DNA of 64,000 nt from Flaccisagitta enflata. Taxonomy: Eukaryota > Chaetognatha > Sagittoidea > Aphragmophora. Position numbers and translations under genes: made by a program. Every line of letters starts with the position of its first letter. The stretch's first letter is position 1. Positions 33,301 through 44,224 of the stretch are shown here, in pieces. Below the pieces are notes generated by a model. That model was given only the letters and a program-made list of their open reading frames with translations. It was not told the DNA's origin and searched no databases. Where the stretch lies: contig OZ231127.1 in assembly GCA_965153355.1 (NCBI GenBank), positions 28,644,001-28,708,000 on the forward strand, written 5' to 3'.

Positions 33301-33707
33301 GTCAAAGCCAAGATTGAATCTGGAGAAGTTAAGGATAATATCATTGATTTCTTGAACAAAATTAAGGCCGCTGTTGATGCTAAGATTGCTGCTGCCACCC
33401 CTGCTGTCAAGGCTATCTTGGAAAAGGTTGATGCTGCTGTCCAAGCTATCATTGCCAAGGCTAAGGCTGGAGTCGAATAGAGCGGAAGAGAAATCGGGTA
33501 GGGAAAGGTCTTTTGGTTGACTTGCTTGAAACCATCATTGCTAAGATTGGAGAGCTCAAGGACAACATTGCTGGTTACAACATCTTTGAAGACTTACTCA
33601 ATGATGTCCTCAAACCCGCCCTCAAGCATGCCATTGAAAACCTCATCCCCACCATTGGCAAGCACCTTGGAGACCTCGCTGATAAATTGAAGCCCTCTCA
33701 AGTTTGA
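27339..33707 (+). CDS. Giant secreted tandem-repeat helical protein (3' part frame-disrupted)
   Basis: ATG at 27339 starts a textbook signal peptide (MRVLCFLGLVALAALATAAP). The frame is open without introns to 32285 (1648 codons from this ATG). About 14 repeats of 147-151 aa follow; each has a charged amphipathic part (such as KDIFNEVKAKIESGEVKDNV) and an end block GYNIFDDLLNDVLKPAL...AIENLIPTI.KHLGDL. The tyrosine/phenylalanine codon of that block recurs at 27741, 28191, 28644, 29094, 29544, 29997, 30447, 30897, 31350, 31791, 32232, 32677, 33115 and 33576. The protein is rich in Ala, Lys, Ile, Leu, Asp and Glu and lacks cysteine after the signal. It is predicted to be all-helical and extracellular; lipid binding, a fibre or a gel are all possible. 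No family recognised. Frame breaks at about 32272, 32813, 33066 and 33479 interrupt repeats 11-14; the last intact frame ends LADKLKPSQV with TGA at 33705-33707. If the breaks are sequence errors the protein is about 2120 aa. Confidence 0.85.
27420..31349 (+). repeat. Coding higher-order repeat, A-B-C trimer of 1353 bp
   Basis: Repeats 2-9 cycle through three subtypes: A (VEYLAITD...AGYNIFDD...KHAIENLIPTIGKHLG), B (MA-SDIH-IVQKIKD...QIQGYNIFDD) and C (VEY-GI-D-MAVAQ...QISGFNIFDD). Unit spacings are 450, 453, 450, 450, 453, 450, 450 and 453, so the trimer period is 1353 bp. Repeat 1 is divergent; repeats 10-14 belong to a fourth subtype with a 441-bp period. Confidence 0.9.
31791..33700 (+). 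repeat. Coding tandem repeat, homogenised 441-bp block
   Basis: The last units (KPKEYI...EIMEAVQDLKDIFAQ) are nearly identical to each other at DNA level, far more so than the A/B/C units, indicating recent amplification or conversion. The period is 441 bp, shifted to 445, 438 and 461 by the indels that break the frame. Confidence 0.88.
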
Positions 33708-34290
33708 ACTGCAATAACATACTCTTAAAAAAAGAAACTGCCACAAAATTCCATGATTTTTCCGTTCTTGTTTTCCGTTTGTTCTATGATCTGATCTGTA
33801 TTGAATAGAGTCTGTCTCAATCAAAGTTACTTTTTCTTATCTTTTTTTAGATTTAAGGTTACCCAAATAATCCATAACTGAGCTAGAGGCTAGAATGTAC
33901 GGACTAAATGCATAGATGTAGTAGAAACTATATCTGCCACTTCCAGTGAAAAAATCGTGAAAAAATTTCAGTCTTCGATAAAAATTGCCAGAGTGAGTAG
34001 TTTTGATAACTCTACTTCATTTGGCGCCAAGCAGAATGCTCTATGACAAATATCTTTTAAGTTAAGATTTTTTTAATCTTTTTTAAACAAAGAATTCTGA
34101 TTTTTAGTAAGATTAATGAAAGAGTACATTGATGCATGTCTAAGCACGCAAATAAAAGAAAACATGTACAATCATGCATGAGCAGGGCTGGTCCTCTGGG
34201 AGGGTACTTTCCAGCATTCAGCCCATTTAACTTATTTTGCTCATTTTGCTCAATCTTTTCTTGTCCTGATTAAAGTGCGATAAAAAAACA
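33708..34290. other. 3' flank of the repeat-protein gene
   Basis: Probable 3' UTR followed by AT-rich intergenic sequence. No coding signal. Confidence 0.35.
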
Positions 34291-34291
34291 A

Positions 34292-34475
34292 AACAAGGCC
34301 AGATACACGGCTACCGAAGTCGCGTGCGGGTGAGCAGGGGCCATATTTGATACTAGACCATTTGGGCAGAGCAGGTGAGTTCAAGAATAAAATCTTAAAA
34401 AAATGCAAAACATGACCTTAGCTTAACCAACGGATGGATGGACAAAGCAGTTGTGATCGCATGGGCTGACTAAAG
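34292..34475 (-). repeat. Hairpin-headed repeat, type 1 (degenerate, inverse)
   Basis: AACAAGGCCAGATACACGGC start, GTCGCGTGCGGGTGAGCAGG, ACCATTTGGGCAGAGCAG, eroded end near GCTGACTAAAG. Confidence 0.7.
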
Positions 34476-34649
34476 TATTTGATGCATGTTGGGGGTGTAG
34501 AATTGTGAGGTGCTTTGAAATTTTCTAGCTCATTCAAATCTCCTGAATCATTTAGCTCAGTTTTGTTTTTTGAACATTATTCTGAACACAAAACGAATAC
34601 ATACAGATAAAACAAAGCAACACTGATCATGTGCAGGTTGTTAAGACCA

Positions 34650-34861
34650 TAAGACTAAAAGACTAAAAGACTAAAAGACCAAAAGACTAAGAGACTAGAT
34701 GTAAATTGACTTGATATAACTTTTAATAACTTGAAATGACTTTTAATGACTTAAAATGACGTAAAACGACGTAAAACAACAAAAAAGGCTAAGGGTTCCG
34801 GATGGACCAACCGACTGACAGATGGACAGAGTAGGTTGTAGAGTCACGTGCACGCGACTAA
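34650..34861 (-). repeat. Hairpin-headed repeat, type 4 (GACTTAAAAT-type)
   Basis: A run of AAGACTAAAAGACTAAAAGA, then GACTTTTAATGACTTAAAAT-type decamers, a GACCAACCGACTGACAG stretch and the terminal hairpin GTCACGTGCACGCGAC. Confidence 0.7.
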
Positions 34862-34904
34862 GAACAAAGAATGTGGCAATGACTGAGGACAAAGGCTACT
34901 TGAT

Positions 34905-37210
34905 AAAAGTCGCAAAAACGTTAGATGGTAAGCAGTACCCGTGCCCTGCTAAAGTAGGTTGTGATGAAAATTGAGGGAGGGAGCAGGGCAGCGGCTCTGA
35001 AGAGGTTGATGACCTATGCTTTCACACAAATGGGAAATTTTCTCCTTCTCCTCCATCTACACTGCGAACCATAAAAAAGATTACAGCTGTTCTAAATGAT
35101 TTTTCTCATTAAAGAAATAACTTTTCAATATCTTTTTTGTGAGAAATGAAAAGAGTGTCATCAAATGAAGCTAATGTCAGAAATCCCATGTGTTTTTTTC
35201 AAATATTTTATGATAAAAATAAGATAATGGTGCCAGAATCTGTGTCTGAACTATAAATTCTTCAAAAAATGAAAATAAGGGGTCTTTTTTATTTGGTTTT
35301 TGTCATTTGCAGTGTAAGAAATCAATTGAAATCATAGATCATTTGAAAGATATTCAAAAGAGCTTTCATTTGCCTCCAATCTCACATTTCTAGCTCAATT
35401 TAGCATATAGAGTAGAAAAATTGAAGTGTGCCCTCTCAAGTTTGAAAAAAGGCGCAGCAAAAAATGCCTATTCTTAACTTCAAATGAATATCATTTCCAA
35501 ACGAGTAAAGCTAGGAGGCTGGGATTGGTCTAGAATGAAAGATCTTTTCAAAATCTTTCAAAAAGTCACTGATTTTGTTTACTTTCTTCTATTTAAACAT
35601 GGATATTTTGAGAGGAGAAAAAGATCAATATTTTTTCAAATTTGGTTGATGAAAAAATTCCCTCATCTATCATTCATGATGGGTTCAAATCAAGTATAAA
35701 CCTATCGAAATCAATAACATTGAGAAAGCCCTTCGTAAAATCTGTCATTTCAGCCGTTTCTGGAGTTACTAGCTCAATTGGTTTACAAATTACAATAGTT
35801 TGGTAAAATTTGTCATTTATAAACTACTATGTAAAATCTGTCGTTTTCCATAGGTTTGATGCATTTAATGCTTCATTTTAACATAAAATCCATTAAATGA
35901 ATCTAAATTCTATGGGACTGGTATGGTGTTCTTTTTGAGAAAGCTCTTTAAAATGCTCATGAATAATAATTTATTGAATTTTATTATGTAAACTATACTG
36001 AAAGTTGTAACTTTTTAGGTCACTGCTGTGTGATGAGATTTGGAGGTCTTTGACGGGTCCCAGGCTGGAGACTTAGCTTTGGGCAGAGGCTTGGACTTGT
36101 GTCATGAGGCTGATTTGGAGCTCGAGGCTGGGATTAAGGTCTTAGAGGCTGGATTAAGATGTAGAGACTGGTAGGAGCCTTGAGAGCGAGATTTCCCAGG
36201 CTTGAGGCTGGTATTTTATGTATAGAACTGAATTTGGGCGTCAGGCAGAAATTTTGTGGAAGATAGGATAGCTCTTGATAGTGGTGGGCTTTGCTGCTGT
36301 GATTTTAGGCCATAACACCTGAGTTTGACCATGTTTGCTGGGGTTTGGCCTCAAGAGCTGAGATACAGGCAGAGACTGGGATTTAGTGGGGGACAGATGG
36401 GAAGGAGAAGAAAAGAAGGAAAAAAATCCCCATGTGTGGCTTATGAGTCATGTTAGCTTCAGGGCCACCTTTGCCCAAAACGCGGCCAACACTCAAAGCG
36501 ATAATCATACATTGTGTGAGCACTAGGTCATCAGCTGAATGCCGGATGACTTTACTCCTGAGATGCCACAAATATCCCAGTTCAAACTGATTGTCTCTTA
36601 TGGTAGGGGTTATTTTTGTATCAAAATTATCCACAATGATCAAATGTGATTTTAGATTTTATGTATTTAATCTTTTCTTTTTGCCCTTCTGTTTTCATGA
36701 AATGGAGTACTTTTTCATTTCTCTTTTGCAATATTTATGTTCAGAGAATCATGAGATTAGTCTAAAGATGATTTAATAAGGGCCTTGAAGAAACTACAGT
36801 AGGACCCTTCATCAGTCCCATTGGGATTTAGTTTTACCTTTATCTGGATCACAACTAAGAAGGGTGAAATTGCATTAAAAACTATCTTTGAGACAAATGT
36901 TGACCTTTGTTGATGGGGAGCCTTTAAGCGAGTCTGTGTGCAGGGTCACTGTACCATCAATTTTTTCTTACTAGACCATTCAATAAAAAAAGTTGGAAAG
37001 AAGAGATGCAAAAATATCTTTCTCTCTCTATTTTTGTTGGTCTGTGTGGAAAATTGGATTTCTACTGAGACTTATGAAATCTAAACTACTTAACCAATTT
37101 GGTGAAATTTTGAGACAGAGAAGGAGAAGAAGAAGGAAAAAAATCCCCCATATGTGTGAAAACATAGGTCATCGACCCCTTCAGGGCTGCTGCCCAAAAA
37201 GCGGCCAACG
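34905..37210. other. Degraded GC-termini element(s), otherwise nothing recognised
   Basis: Left-type terminus GGGCAGCGGCTCTGAAGAGG at 35008; right-type termini at 36411-36485 and 37120-37205 (CATAGGTCATCGACCCCTTC). Between them lie AT-rich sequence and a degenerate GAGGCTGGGATT-type minisatellite (about 36040-36390). No gene supported. Confidence 0.5.
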
Positions 37211-37317
37211 CTCAAAGCGATAGTCGCCATTATTGGTAATTGGGCTTCCAAAGTTTTTTCACTGATTGACCAAGGGTTAAAAGATGTATTATTATGATTC
37301 TATGACATGGCATACAA

Positions 37318-37488
37318 TTGGACACGCAACTCTTGAAGAGGCTTTGTCCGTCCATTGGTCCATAACATAACGAGTAACGAGTAGAAAAGCATTTTTGGGG
37401 ATTGTGGAATATGGAAGAGGGTTGGATACCCCTGCCCACCCGTCCATAATGATATTTACATATTGTGACCCCGCATCACTTGTTTCAT
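37318..37488 (+). repeat. Hairpin-headed repeat, type 2
   Basis: GGACACGCAACTCTTGAAGA, GGCTTTGTCCGTCCATTGGT, CCCCTGCCCACCCGTCC, and the end GACCCCGCATCACTTG-TTTCAT. Confidence 0.75.
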
Positions 37489-38486
37489 ATTAGTCACGGT
37501 GTACACGAACATGAAATTTAGAGGGTCAAAGGGTGAAAAAAATGAATGTTATATTTTTTTTTGCTATCTTGTATGATATTTTTTATATGTATGATATATC
37601 TTTTATGTTATTACAGAAAATTTCAATGCAAAATCTTTCTTTGTTCAGGAATCATACTCAAATTTCTTTTTTAAAAGAAACAATTTATAGAATCTAATAG
37701 ATTAGGATAAAAATGAGTTTAGGAACAATCTTAAAGGTGGTGACCTATAACCATCACTTGATATTATTGGTGTAAACTAAAATCACCAATTTTTTTTTTC
37801 ATGTAAAAAAACTATTTTTTGCATTATCTTTATAAGAATTATTAAAAGATTATCTTTTAAATGATAGAAAATTTTACAATACAGTCAAAAAGAAATTATT
37901 AGAAAGCAAAAAAAACTGTTATCCTGTGGAATATAAGAACAGAATTCTATTTATATATCTGTTTTCCCCATAGGCTAAAAGTTTCAATCAAGCTTTTTGA
38001 AGCCTAATGAAACAAACTCTAAAACTCCCTATATTAAGCTCATTCCGTCTTCACAAACATTAACCTGAAATAAGACTTCTCTTGCAAAAAATGAACTTCA
38101 TTATACTTAATGATAACTATCATCCATTCCATCAGTATTTTTAGGCTTGAATTAGGTCAATTTGGACGCTGACCATCTAAATATTGCACTCATATACATG
38201 CCCTCTAAAAATCATTACCAAATACCATTAATGAATATAAAAGTAGCGGGCGCACATCGTCGAAGCTCTACACGTCCAATCTCTCCACAAATTGATTAGA
38301 GGTCTTACAAAAAATGTCAATAAGCCCATTTTATAAAAACAGGGGACAAATTTTTGAGGTTGCAAAAACCTAAGATGATATCCGATTTTAATGAAATTCT
38401 AGGACAATGATGTGTACAGATTGAATAATATCAGGTTCTAATTTCATTGCAATCCATCAACTATTTAGCCCAAAATTGTATCTTTC
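37489..38486. other. AT-rich, nothing recognised
   Basis: About 1 kb of AT-rich sequence with no coding or repeat structure that I can support. Confidence 0.3.
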
Positions 38487-38859
38487 GTCACATGCACGCG
38501 ACTCTATGACCCGCTCTGTTGGTCAGTCCGTCGGTCAGTCGGTCCATCGGTCCGTAACACTTTGCTTTTTTGTATCGTCTATAGTCATTTGAGGTAATCT
38601 TAAGTCATTTTAAGTCATTTTTAGTCATTCTAAGTCATTCTAAGTTATTCTAAGTCATTTGAAGTGTGTAAGTCTCGCACGAGACTGATAGGTATGGGCC
38701 TTGTTCTGCAAGTGGTGCAAATTAGTTTGGCAGTGCTTTTTTTTCAGTTGCATTTTGTATTCTGTATTTTTTGTCCACGTGTTTGGAATTAGGCTACAAG
38801 TCGTTCTTAGTCATTAGTGCTTCTGGGCGTTTTCTGAGTGCTGATCAATCCAGTCATTT

Positions 38860-39140
38860 AGCTTGGTTTGTTGTTAGTCTGGTTTGAATCTGGTTTAAGT
38901 TTGGTTTTTGGGTGCGGGTGTAGGTCTTGGTTTAAAGAGATCTGGTTGCAGATGCAGTTAGGAGTCTAGGTGGGTCTGGTTTGATCAGTTTTGGTCTGTG
39001 GTTTGAAGTCTTGGTTTAGAGATGCGGTTTGAGTCTTGGTTTGGTCTGGTTTAAGTCTGTTTCAAATTCTAGTTCAAGTCTGGTTTAGTCTCAGCATTGT
39101 AAAGTCTGGTTGGATCACCGGTTTTGAGTCTTGGGTTGGT
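38860..39140 (+). repeat. Degenerate GTCTGGTTT minisatellite, first block
   Basis: Loose repeats of GTCTGGTTTAA / GTCTTGGTTT, separated from the main block by the microsatellite sandwich. Confidence 0.75.
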
Positions 39141-39420
39141 CTGGTTAAACTCAACCACAGAATTTTATTTTGTTTTGTGCTGTGCAGTTTTCAAAGTGTT
39201 GAATACAATGACAATATCAGTACAGTCTTATTGTCTTAAAAAAATTATCAGTTTGTGCAATGTGTTTGATTTCTGTAGCAAAATCTTGTTTGGATGTTGG
39301 ATAGTAGTTGGGCTTTGAGTTTTTTTTGTGTCTTTGATAAGCATTTTGATCTTATCTTTACTTACATGTATCATTATTTTTTATAATGTGAGTTGTGTTT
39401 GTAAATATATTTGAGTGATC

Positions 39421-39830
<410 letters not shown>

Positions 39831-40159
39831 CCTTGGGTGTACTGACCAAAGATTAGGATGAGAAAATCGATCTCTCCTCCTCATCACTCTTATCTTCAGA
39901 CCTCTCTCATCCTCTTCTTCTTACTTCATACTTTGCACTTCCACCAAAAATCGATCTCTAGTCATTCTCTCATCTACATACCTATATCTTCTTCTTCCTA
40001 TTTTATTTTCTGGTTGTTTGACCTTCTAAGAATTCCACTATTTTCTAAAAAAAAGATAATTGATGTGTGTGGTATTGGAAAATAACAATACTCATAATCA
40101 GTATTAGATAAACTAATACACAGCTATTGTAAATGTTACAATGCCAATACAAATCCTTC

Positions 40160-41050
40160 CGACCTTGAGAAGTTGTGATCTCGGTTAGAGTCTGGTTTGA
40201 GTCTGGTTTAAGTCTGGTTTAGTCTGGTTTAAGTCTGGTTTGGTCTGAATTTGAGTCTGGGTAGTCTTGTTTAAGTCCAGGACAATCTGGTTTAAGTCTG
40301 ATTGTGATATGATTTTTAGTCTGGTTTTAGTCTGGTTTAGTCTGGTTTTAGTCTGGTTTTAGGTCGATTTAAGTCTGATTTAAGTCTGGTTTGAGTCTGG
40401 TTTGAGTCTGGTTTGAGTCTGGTTTGAGTCTGGGTTGAGTCTGGGTTGAGTCTGGGTTGAGTCTAGGTTGAGTCTGGGTTGAGTCTGGGTTGAGTCTGGT
40501 TTAGTCTGGTTTAGTCTGGTTTTTTATTCTGGTTTTTAGTCTGGTTTAAGTCTGGTTTAAGTCTCAGTTGAAGTCTGGTTTAGGTCTGGTTTTGGAATCT
40601 GGTTAGTCTGGTTTAAGTCTGGTTTAAGTCTGGTTTAGTCTGGTTTAGTCTGGGTTTAGTCTGGTTCAAGTCTGGTTTAAGTCTGGTTTAAGTCTGGTTA
40701 GGTCTGGTTCAGGTCTGGTTTAGTCTGGTTTAAGTCTGGTTTAAGTCTGGTTTAAATCTGGTTTAAGTCTGGTTTAAGTCTGGTTTAAGTCTGGTTTAAG
40801 TCATAGTTTAATCTGGCTTAAGTCTGGTTTAAGAATCCTGGTTTAAGTCTGGTTTTAAATCTGGTTTAAATCTGGTAAAAGTCTGGTTTAAATCTGGTTT
40901 AAGTTTAGTTCAAGTCCTGAGTTTGCAGTTTTCAGGTTTGAGTCTGTAGATTTCAGGTCTGAGATTTAAGTCTGGTTTAAGTCTGGTTTTAGGTCTGGTT
41001 GCCAAGTCTGGTTTAAGTCTGGTTTAAGTCTGGTTTAAGTCTGGATTAGG
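40160..41050 (+). repeat. GTCTGGTTTAA minisatellite (11-bp unit), main block
   Basis: About 75 units with variants GTCTGGTTTGA, GTCTGGGTTGA and GTCTGGTTTA clustered in blocks. Complementary to the array at 54600-55650. Confidence 0.95.
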
Positions 41051-41132
41051 TTAATAAAATGATACAATAAGGAGTCAGGTCAATTCAGTTATCTTTGTCT
41101 CGTACGCGACTTAGGTGTTGGCCTTGTTTTCT

Positions 41133-42032
41133 GAAGTACCCTATCAATAGGAATGCTCAAGTGGCAATATTTTCTGATACCATGATTATCTATTTTGAAG
41201 TAAAATAAATGTAGCTCCAAAACTACCTCGAGTTTTTTGATGACTTTTTAACTGTAGCCTAATGGTACTATTTACTAACTTTAGGCCAATTATTGTGATA
41301 TAAGGATATCATCTAGGGGGGAAGATAATGATCTTATGTTTGCATGTAAAAGATTTAAAAAATTTACTGCTCATATAACTGTATGACTAATATAGCATAT
41401 CAAAAATGCTTGGATATTCATAAAAATCTTACAAGACGTCATTCATACCTACCAGTATTTTCACTTCAAATATCATGTACATAGCTAAAAAACTCTGCCT
41501 GTATTATTAGTTTGTATTTGATATTGCATGCTCGGCGATCTAGCCATCTAACCTGACTAAAACCAGTAACAGAAAAAAAAGTATTTCTGCTAAAGTATTT
41601 GAAGCATCATCACAAATTTTTAAACAAACTACCCTCATGCCAAATTTCGTCATAATCGGACATGATTCAGTATCATTTTTTGAAATTGTAGTGTTTGCTA
41701 AACAGATATTCAACCTTGATTTTCCAACCTGTAACCAATATTACAAAATCTCATACAATTCCTAAACTAATTGAGCCACTTAATCAATTTTTTCAGTAAA
41801 ACCTAATGATATAAGGAACTAACTCCAGTAAAAAATTTTAAAACAGATTGCTTAAGTTATAGAGGATTCATAAGCAAAAGAAGCATTTGTTCCGTTTTTT
41901 TGCCATTGTTATAACCCACTATGTCCGTCAGTCCGTTGGGTGGAAGGTCCGTCGGTCGGTCCGTCACTTTTTGCTTTTTAAGGGGAACAGGTGGTTTTTG
42001 AATTACTGCTTCTGCCCGAATGCTTGGAAAGC
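41133..42032. other. AT-rich, nothing recognised
   Basis: No coding or repeat signal supported, apart from a possible eroded hairpin-repeat middle (CCGTCGGTCGGTCCGTCAC) near 41950. Confidence 0.3.
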
Positions 42033-42289
42033 CTTTTTAGTTGAGGACACGCAACTCTATATGAGGCTTTGTCCGTCTGTCCGTCCATTAGTCTATGGGT
42101 CCGTTGGTCAAACTCGAGTCATCACGCTCAAGTTGAAAACGCGGAAAACGCGTATTTGCTGCAGTTGGTATTGTTTGTGTGTGAGTATGTTAGAGGGGAG
42201 TTGGGGGTGTGGTTGGAGTGAGGCTGGGGGTTGGATGCCCATGCCCACCGGTCCACAACAATATTGTGATTTTGTGACCCCGCGTACAT
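42033..42289 (+). repeat. Hairpin-headed repeat, type 2
   Basis: TTTTTAGTTGAGGACACGCA, GGCTTTGTCCGTCTGTCCGT, AACGCGGAAAACGCG, CCCATGCCCACCGGTCCAC, CAATATTGTG and end GACCCCGCGTACAT. Confidence 0.85.
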
Positions 42290-42375
42290 AGTTCCACAGC
42301 ATTAGGGGACTGCTAGCTGTTGTAATCAACTTTTTGTAGATCACAGCAGAAATTATAGGAAACTTATCAGGCTAG

Positions 42376-42796
42376 CTGGGCCGGATTAACCATGGGGTAG
42401 ATGGGGCAGTGCCCCAGGGCCCCGCGCCCCAGGGGGCCCCGCACCTTTGGGAAAAAAGAAAAAGAAAAGAAAAAAAAAGGAAAAAAAAGGAAAACAAAAG
42501 AAAATAAAAGAAAGAAAAAAAAAGAAAGAGTCAGAAAGAAAACCGAAAAAACAAAAAAAAAAAAATCGTCATGTTAGACGGTTAGCAGTGCCTCATGCCC
42601 CTATCTGTATATAGGGATAAGAAGGTAACAGGGGCAGTGGCCCCAAATGGATAAATGCTTAAGCTCATATGGAATTGCACGCATTTGTTTTAATCATTAC
42701 AGTAGTCACGTTCACTCAAATTAGAGGTGGAGGGGGAATAGAGGGCCCCGCTTATTTGAGTGCCCCAGGGCCCCGCGCACGGTTTATCCGTCCCAG
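42376..42796. mobile_element. hAT-type MITE with 8-bp target-site duplication
   Basis: Termini CTGGGCCGGATTAACC and GGTTTATCCGTCCCAG, flanked on both sides by CAGGCTAG (42368-42375 and 42797-42804). The subterminal parts are GC-rich (CCCCAGGGCCCCGCGC on both arms); the interior is an A-rich tract plus filler without ORF. The 8-bp duplication and CTGGGCC-type ends fit non-autonomous hAT elements. Confidence 0.88.
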
Positions 42797-42864
42797 CAGG
42801 CTAGTTAATGGTGAGTAAAAGAATTGGCTGTCGTTCCTTATCAATGTACTTGGAGACGTTCTTG

Positions 42865-43108
42865 TTTTTAGTTGCGGACACGCAACTCTATAAGAGGTTA
42901 TGTCCGTCGGTCCGTTGGTCCATTGGTCCGTTGGTCCGTTGGTCCGCGAACACGAGTCAAAAAGTGGGAAACAGAGTATTTTGAAGGCTTTTTGTGTATG
43001 TGTCTGTGTTTGAAAGGGGTTTGGGTAGGGTGTTGGGTGTGAATGGTGGTTGGCTGCCCCTGCCCACCCGTCCGCAACAATATTGTGACCCCGCGTCACT
43101 TGTTTCAT
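42865..43108 (+). repeat. Hairpin-headed repeat, type 2
   Basis: TTTTTAGTTGCGGACACGCA, TCGGTCCGTTGGTCCATTGG, CCCCTGCCCACCCGTCCGCA, then ACAATATTGTGACCCCGCGT and CACTTGTTTCATC. The best-preserved type-2 copy. Confidence 0.88.
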
Positions 43109-43159
43109 CAAGTTCAGGCTGAGCAAAGAGTCTTCTTATGAATTTGGTGCTTATATGAT

Positions 43160-43276
43160 AAACAAGGCCAACACCTATAAGTCGCGTGCAGAGACTTACA
43201 GATTGACTTAAGAATAGTTAGAATGACTCAAAATGAATTAGTATACTCTAAAATGACACAAAATGACTTTTAGTAG
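43160..43276 (-). repeat. Hairpin-headed repeat, type 4 (truncated)
   Basis: AACAAGGCCAACACCTATAA, GTCGCGTGCAGAGACTTACA, then AATGACTCAAAATGA-type decamers; the head end is missing. Confidence 0.7.
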
Positions 43277-43604
43277 TGGGGGGACTGCAGAGCTTCATAG
43301 GGGCAAATAAGAGAGATACACCACCCATACGGCGACCAATGTCTGGTGGAACATCTCTCTCAACAATCTGAAATGTCTGATGGACCTAAAAATGTTGAAA
43401 AAATCGATAGCCACATCCCAGCATCTTTATCATCTATGTGAACGATCAAAATTCCATCTGAAATCGCTGCAATTTCACCTCTTTTCACTGCAAATTGTAA
43501 AATGTTTTCTTTTCTTTTCCTTGACAAATTGGTAAAAATCCATGGGGCTGGTCTTGTTTGAAAGATATTAAGTAGTAGAACATAAAATAAGGAGAAGTAG
43601 CTGA

Positions 43605-43960
43605 TAGGGGTCCCTGTGGGGCCCTCCGGGGGTCCTCAAAGGGCCCCCAAATGACCAAAATAGCTGAAAATGGCTAAAAAATGAGGGGTTTTGGAGTTGT
43701 TTCTACTCAAATGTTATTGGGGAGGACAATTCTATGTTAAGATGCTGTCACCTGGTTTGGAGCAACAAAAGAAAAGGTCAGGGGCCCCTCAGGGACCCAT
43801 TCAAGGGGCCCCTAGATGCTCCAAAAGGCTTAAAATGGGCAAAAATGACCAAAATTTAAGCATTTTTTTCAATTTTTGCCATCTTTGACAATGAAGGGCT
43901 ATAGTTATCTGTTTAACCCTCATCAGTGCAGCAAAGAACTAGATTAGAAGGCTGAGCCCT
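43605..43960 (+). repeat. Direct repeat copy 1, bracketing a giant palindrome
   Basis: Shares long stretches with 46185-46540, including TAGCTAAAAAATGAGG-like text, AGTTGTTTCT-CTCAAAT, GACCCATTCAA, CCCCTAGATG and TTTGACAATGAAGG. Confidence 0.75.
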
Positions 43961-44224
43961 GATGGGCCCATCAGAGGACTACGAACTTATAATAGCCCGG
44001 CCAATCTTAATTGACCACAGTACAGGTGGAAAAGATTGTGCTCAGGAAGCGTGTCTGCAGCAACTGGAATCAAGCTAAAATTTTTACCCTATAATGCACC
44101 TCTGGGTCCTCTATATTGTATAAGGTTTTGGAATAATCTGAGAATTTCATTTTTTTTTTTACAAAAATTTTTTTCAGTTTTTTGCTGATTTCAACTACAA
44201 AAATTACAGCCTCGTATGGTACTA

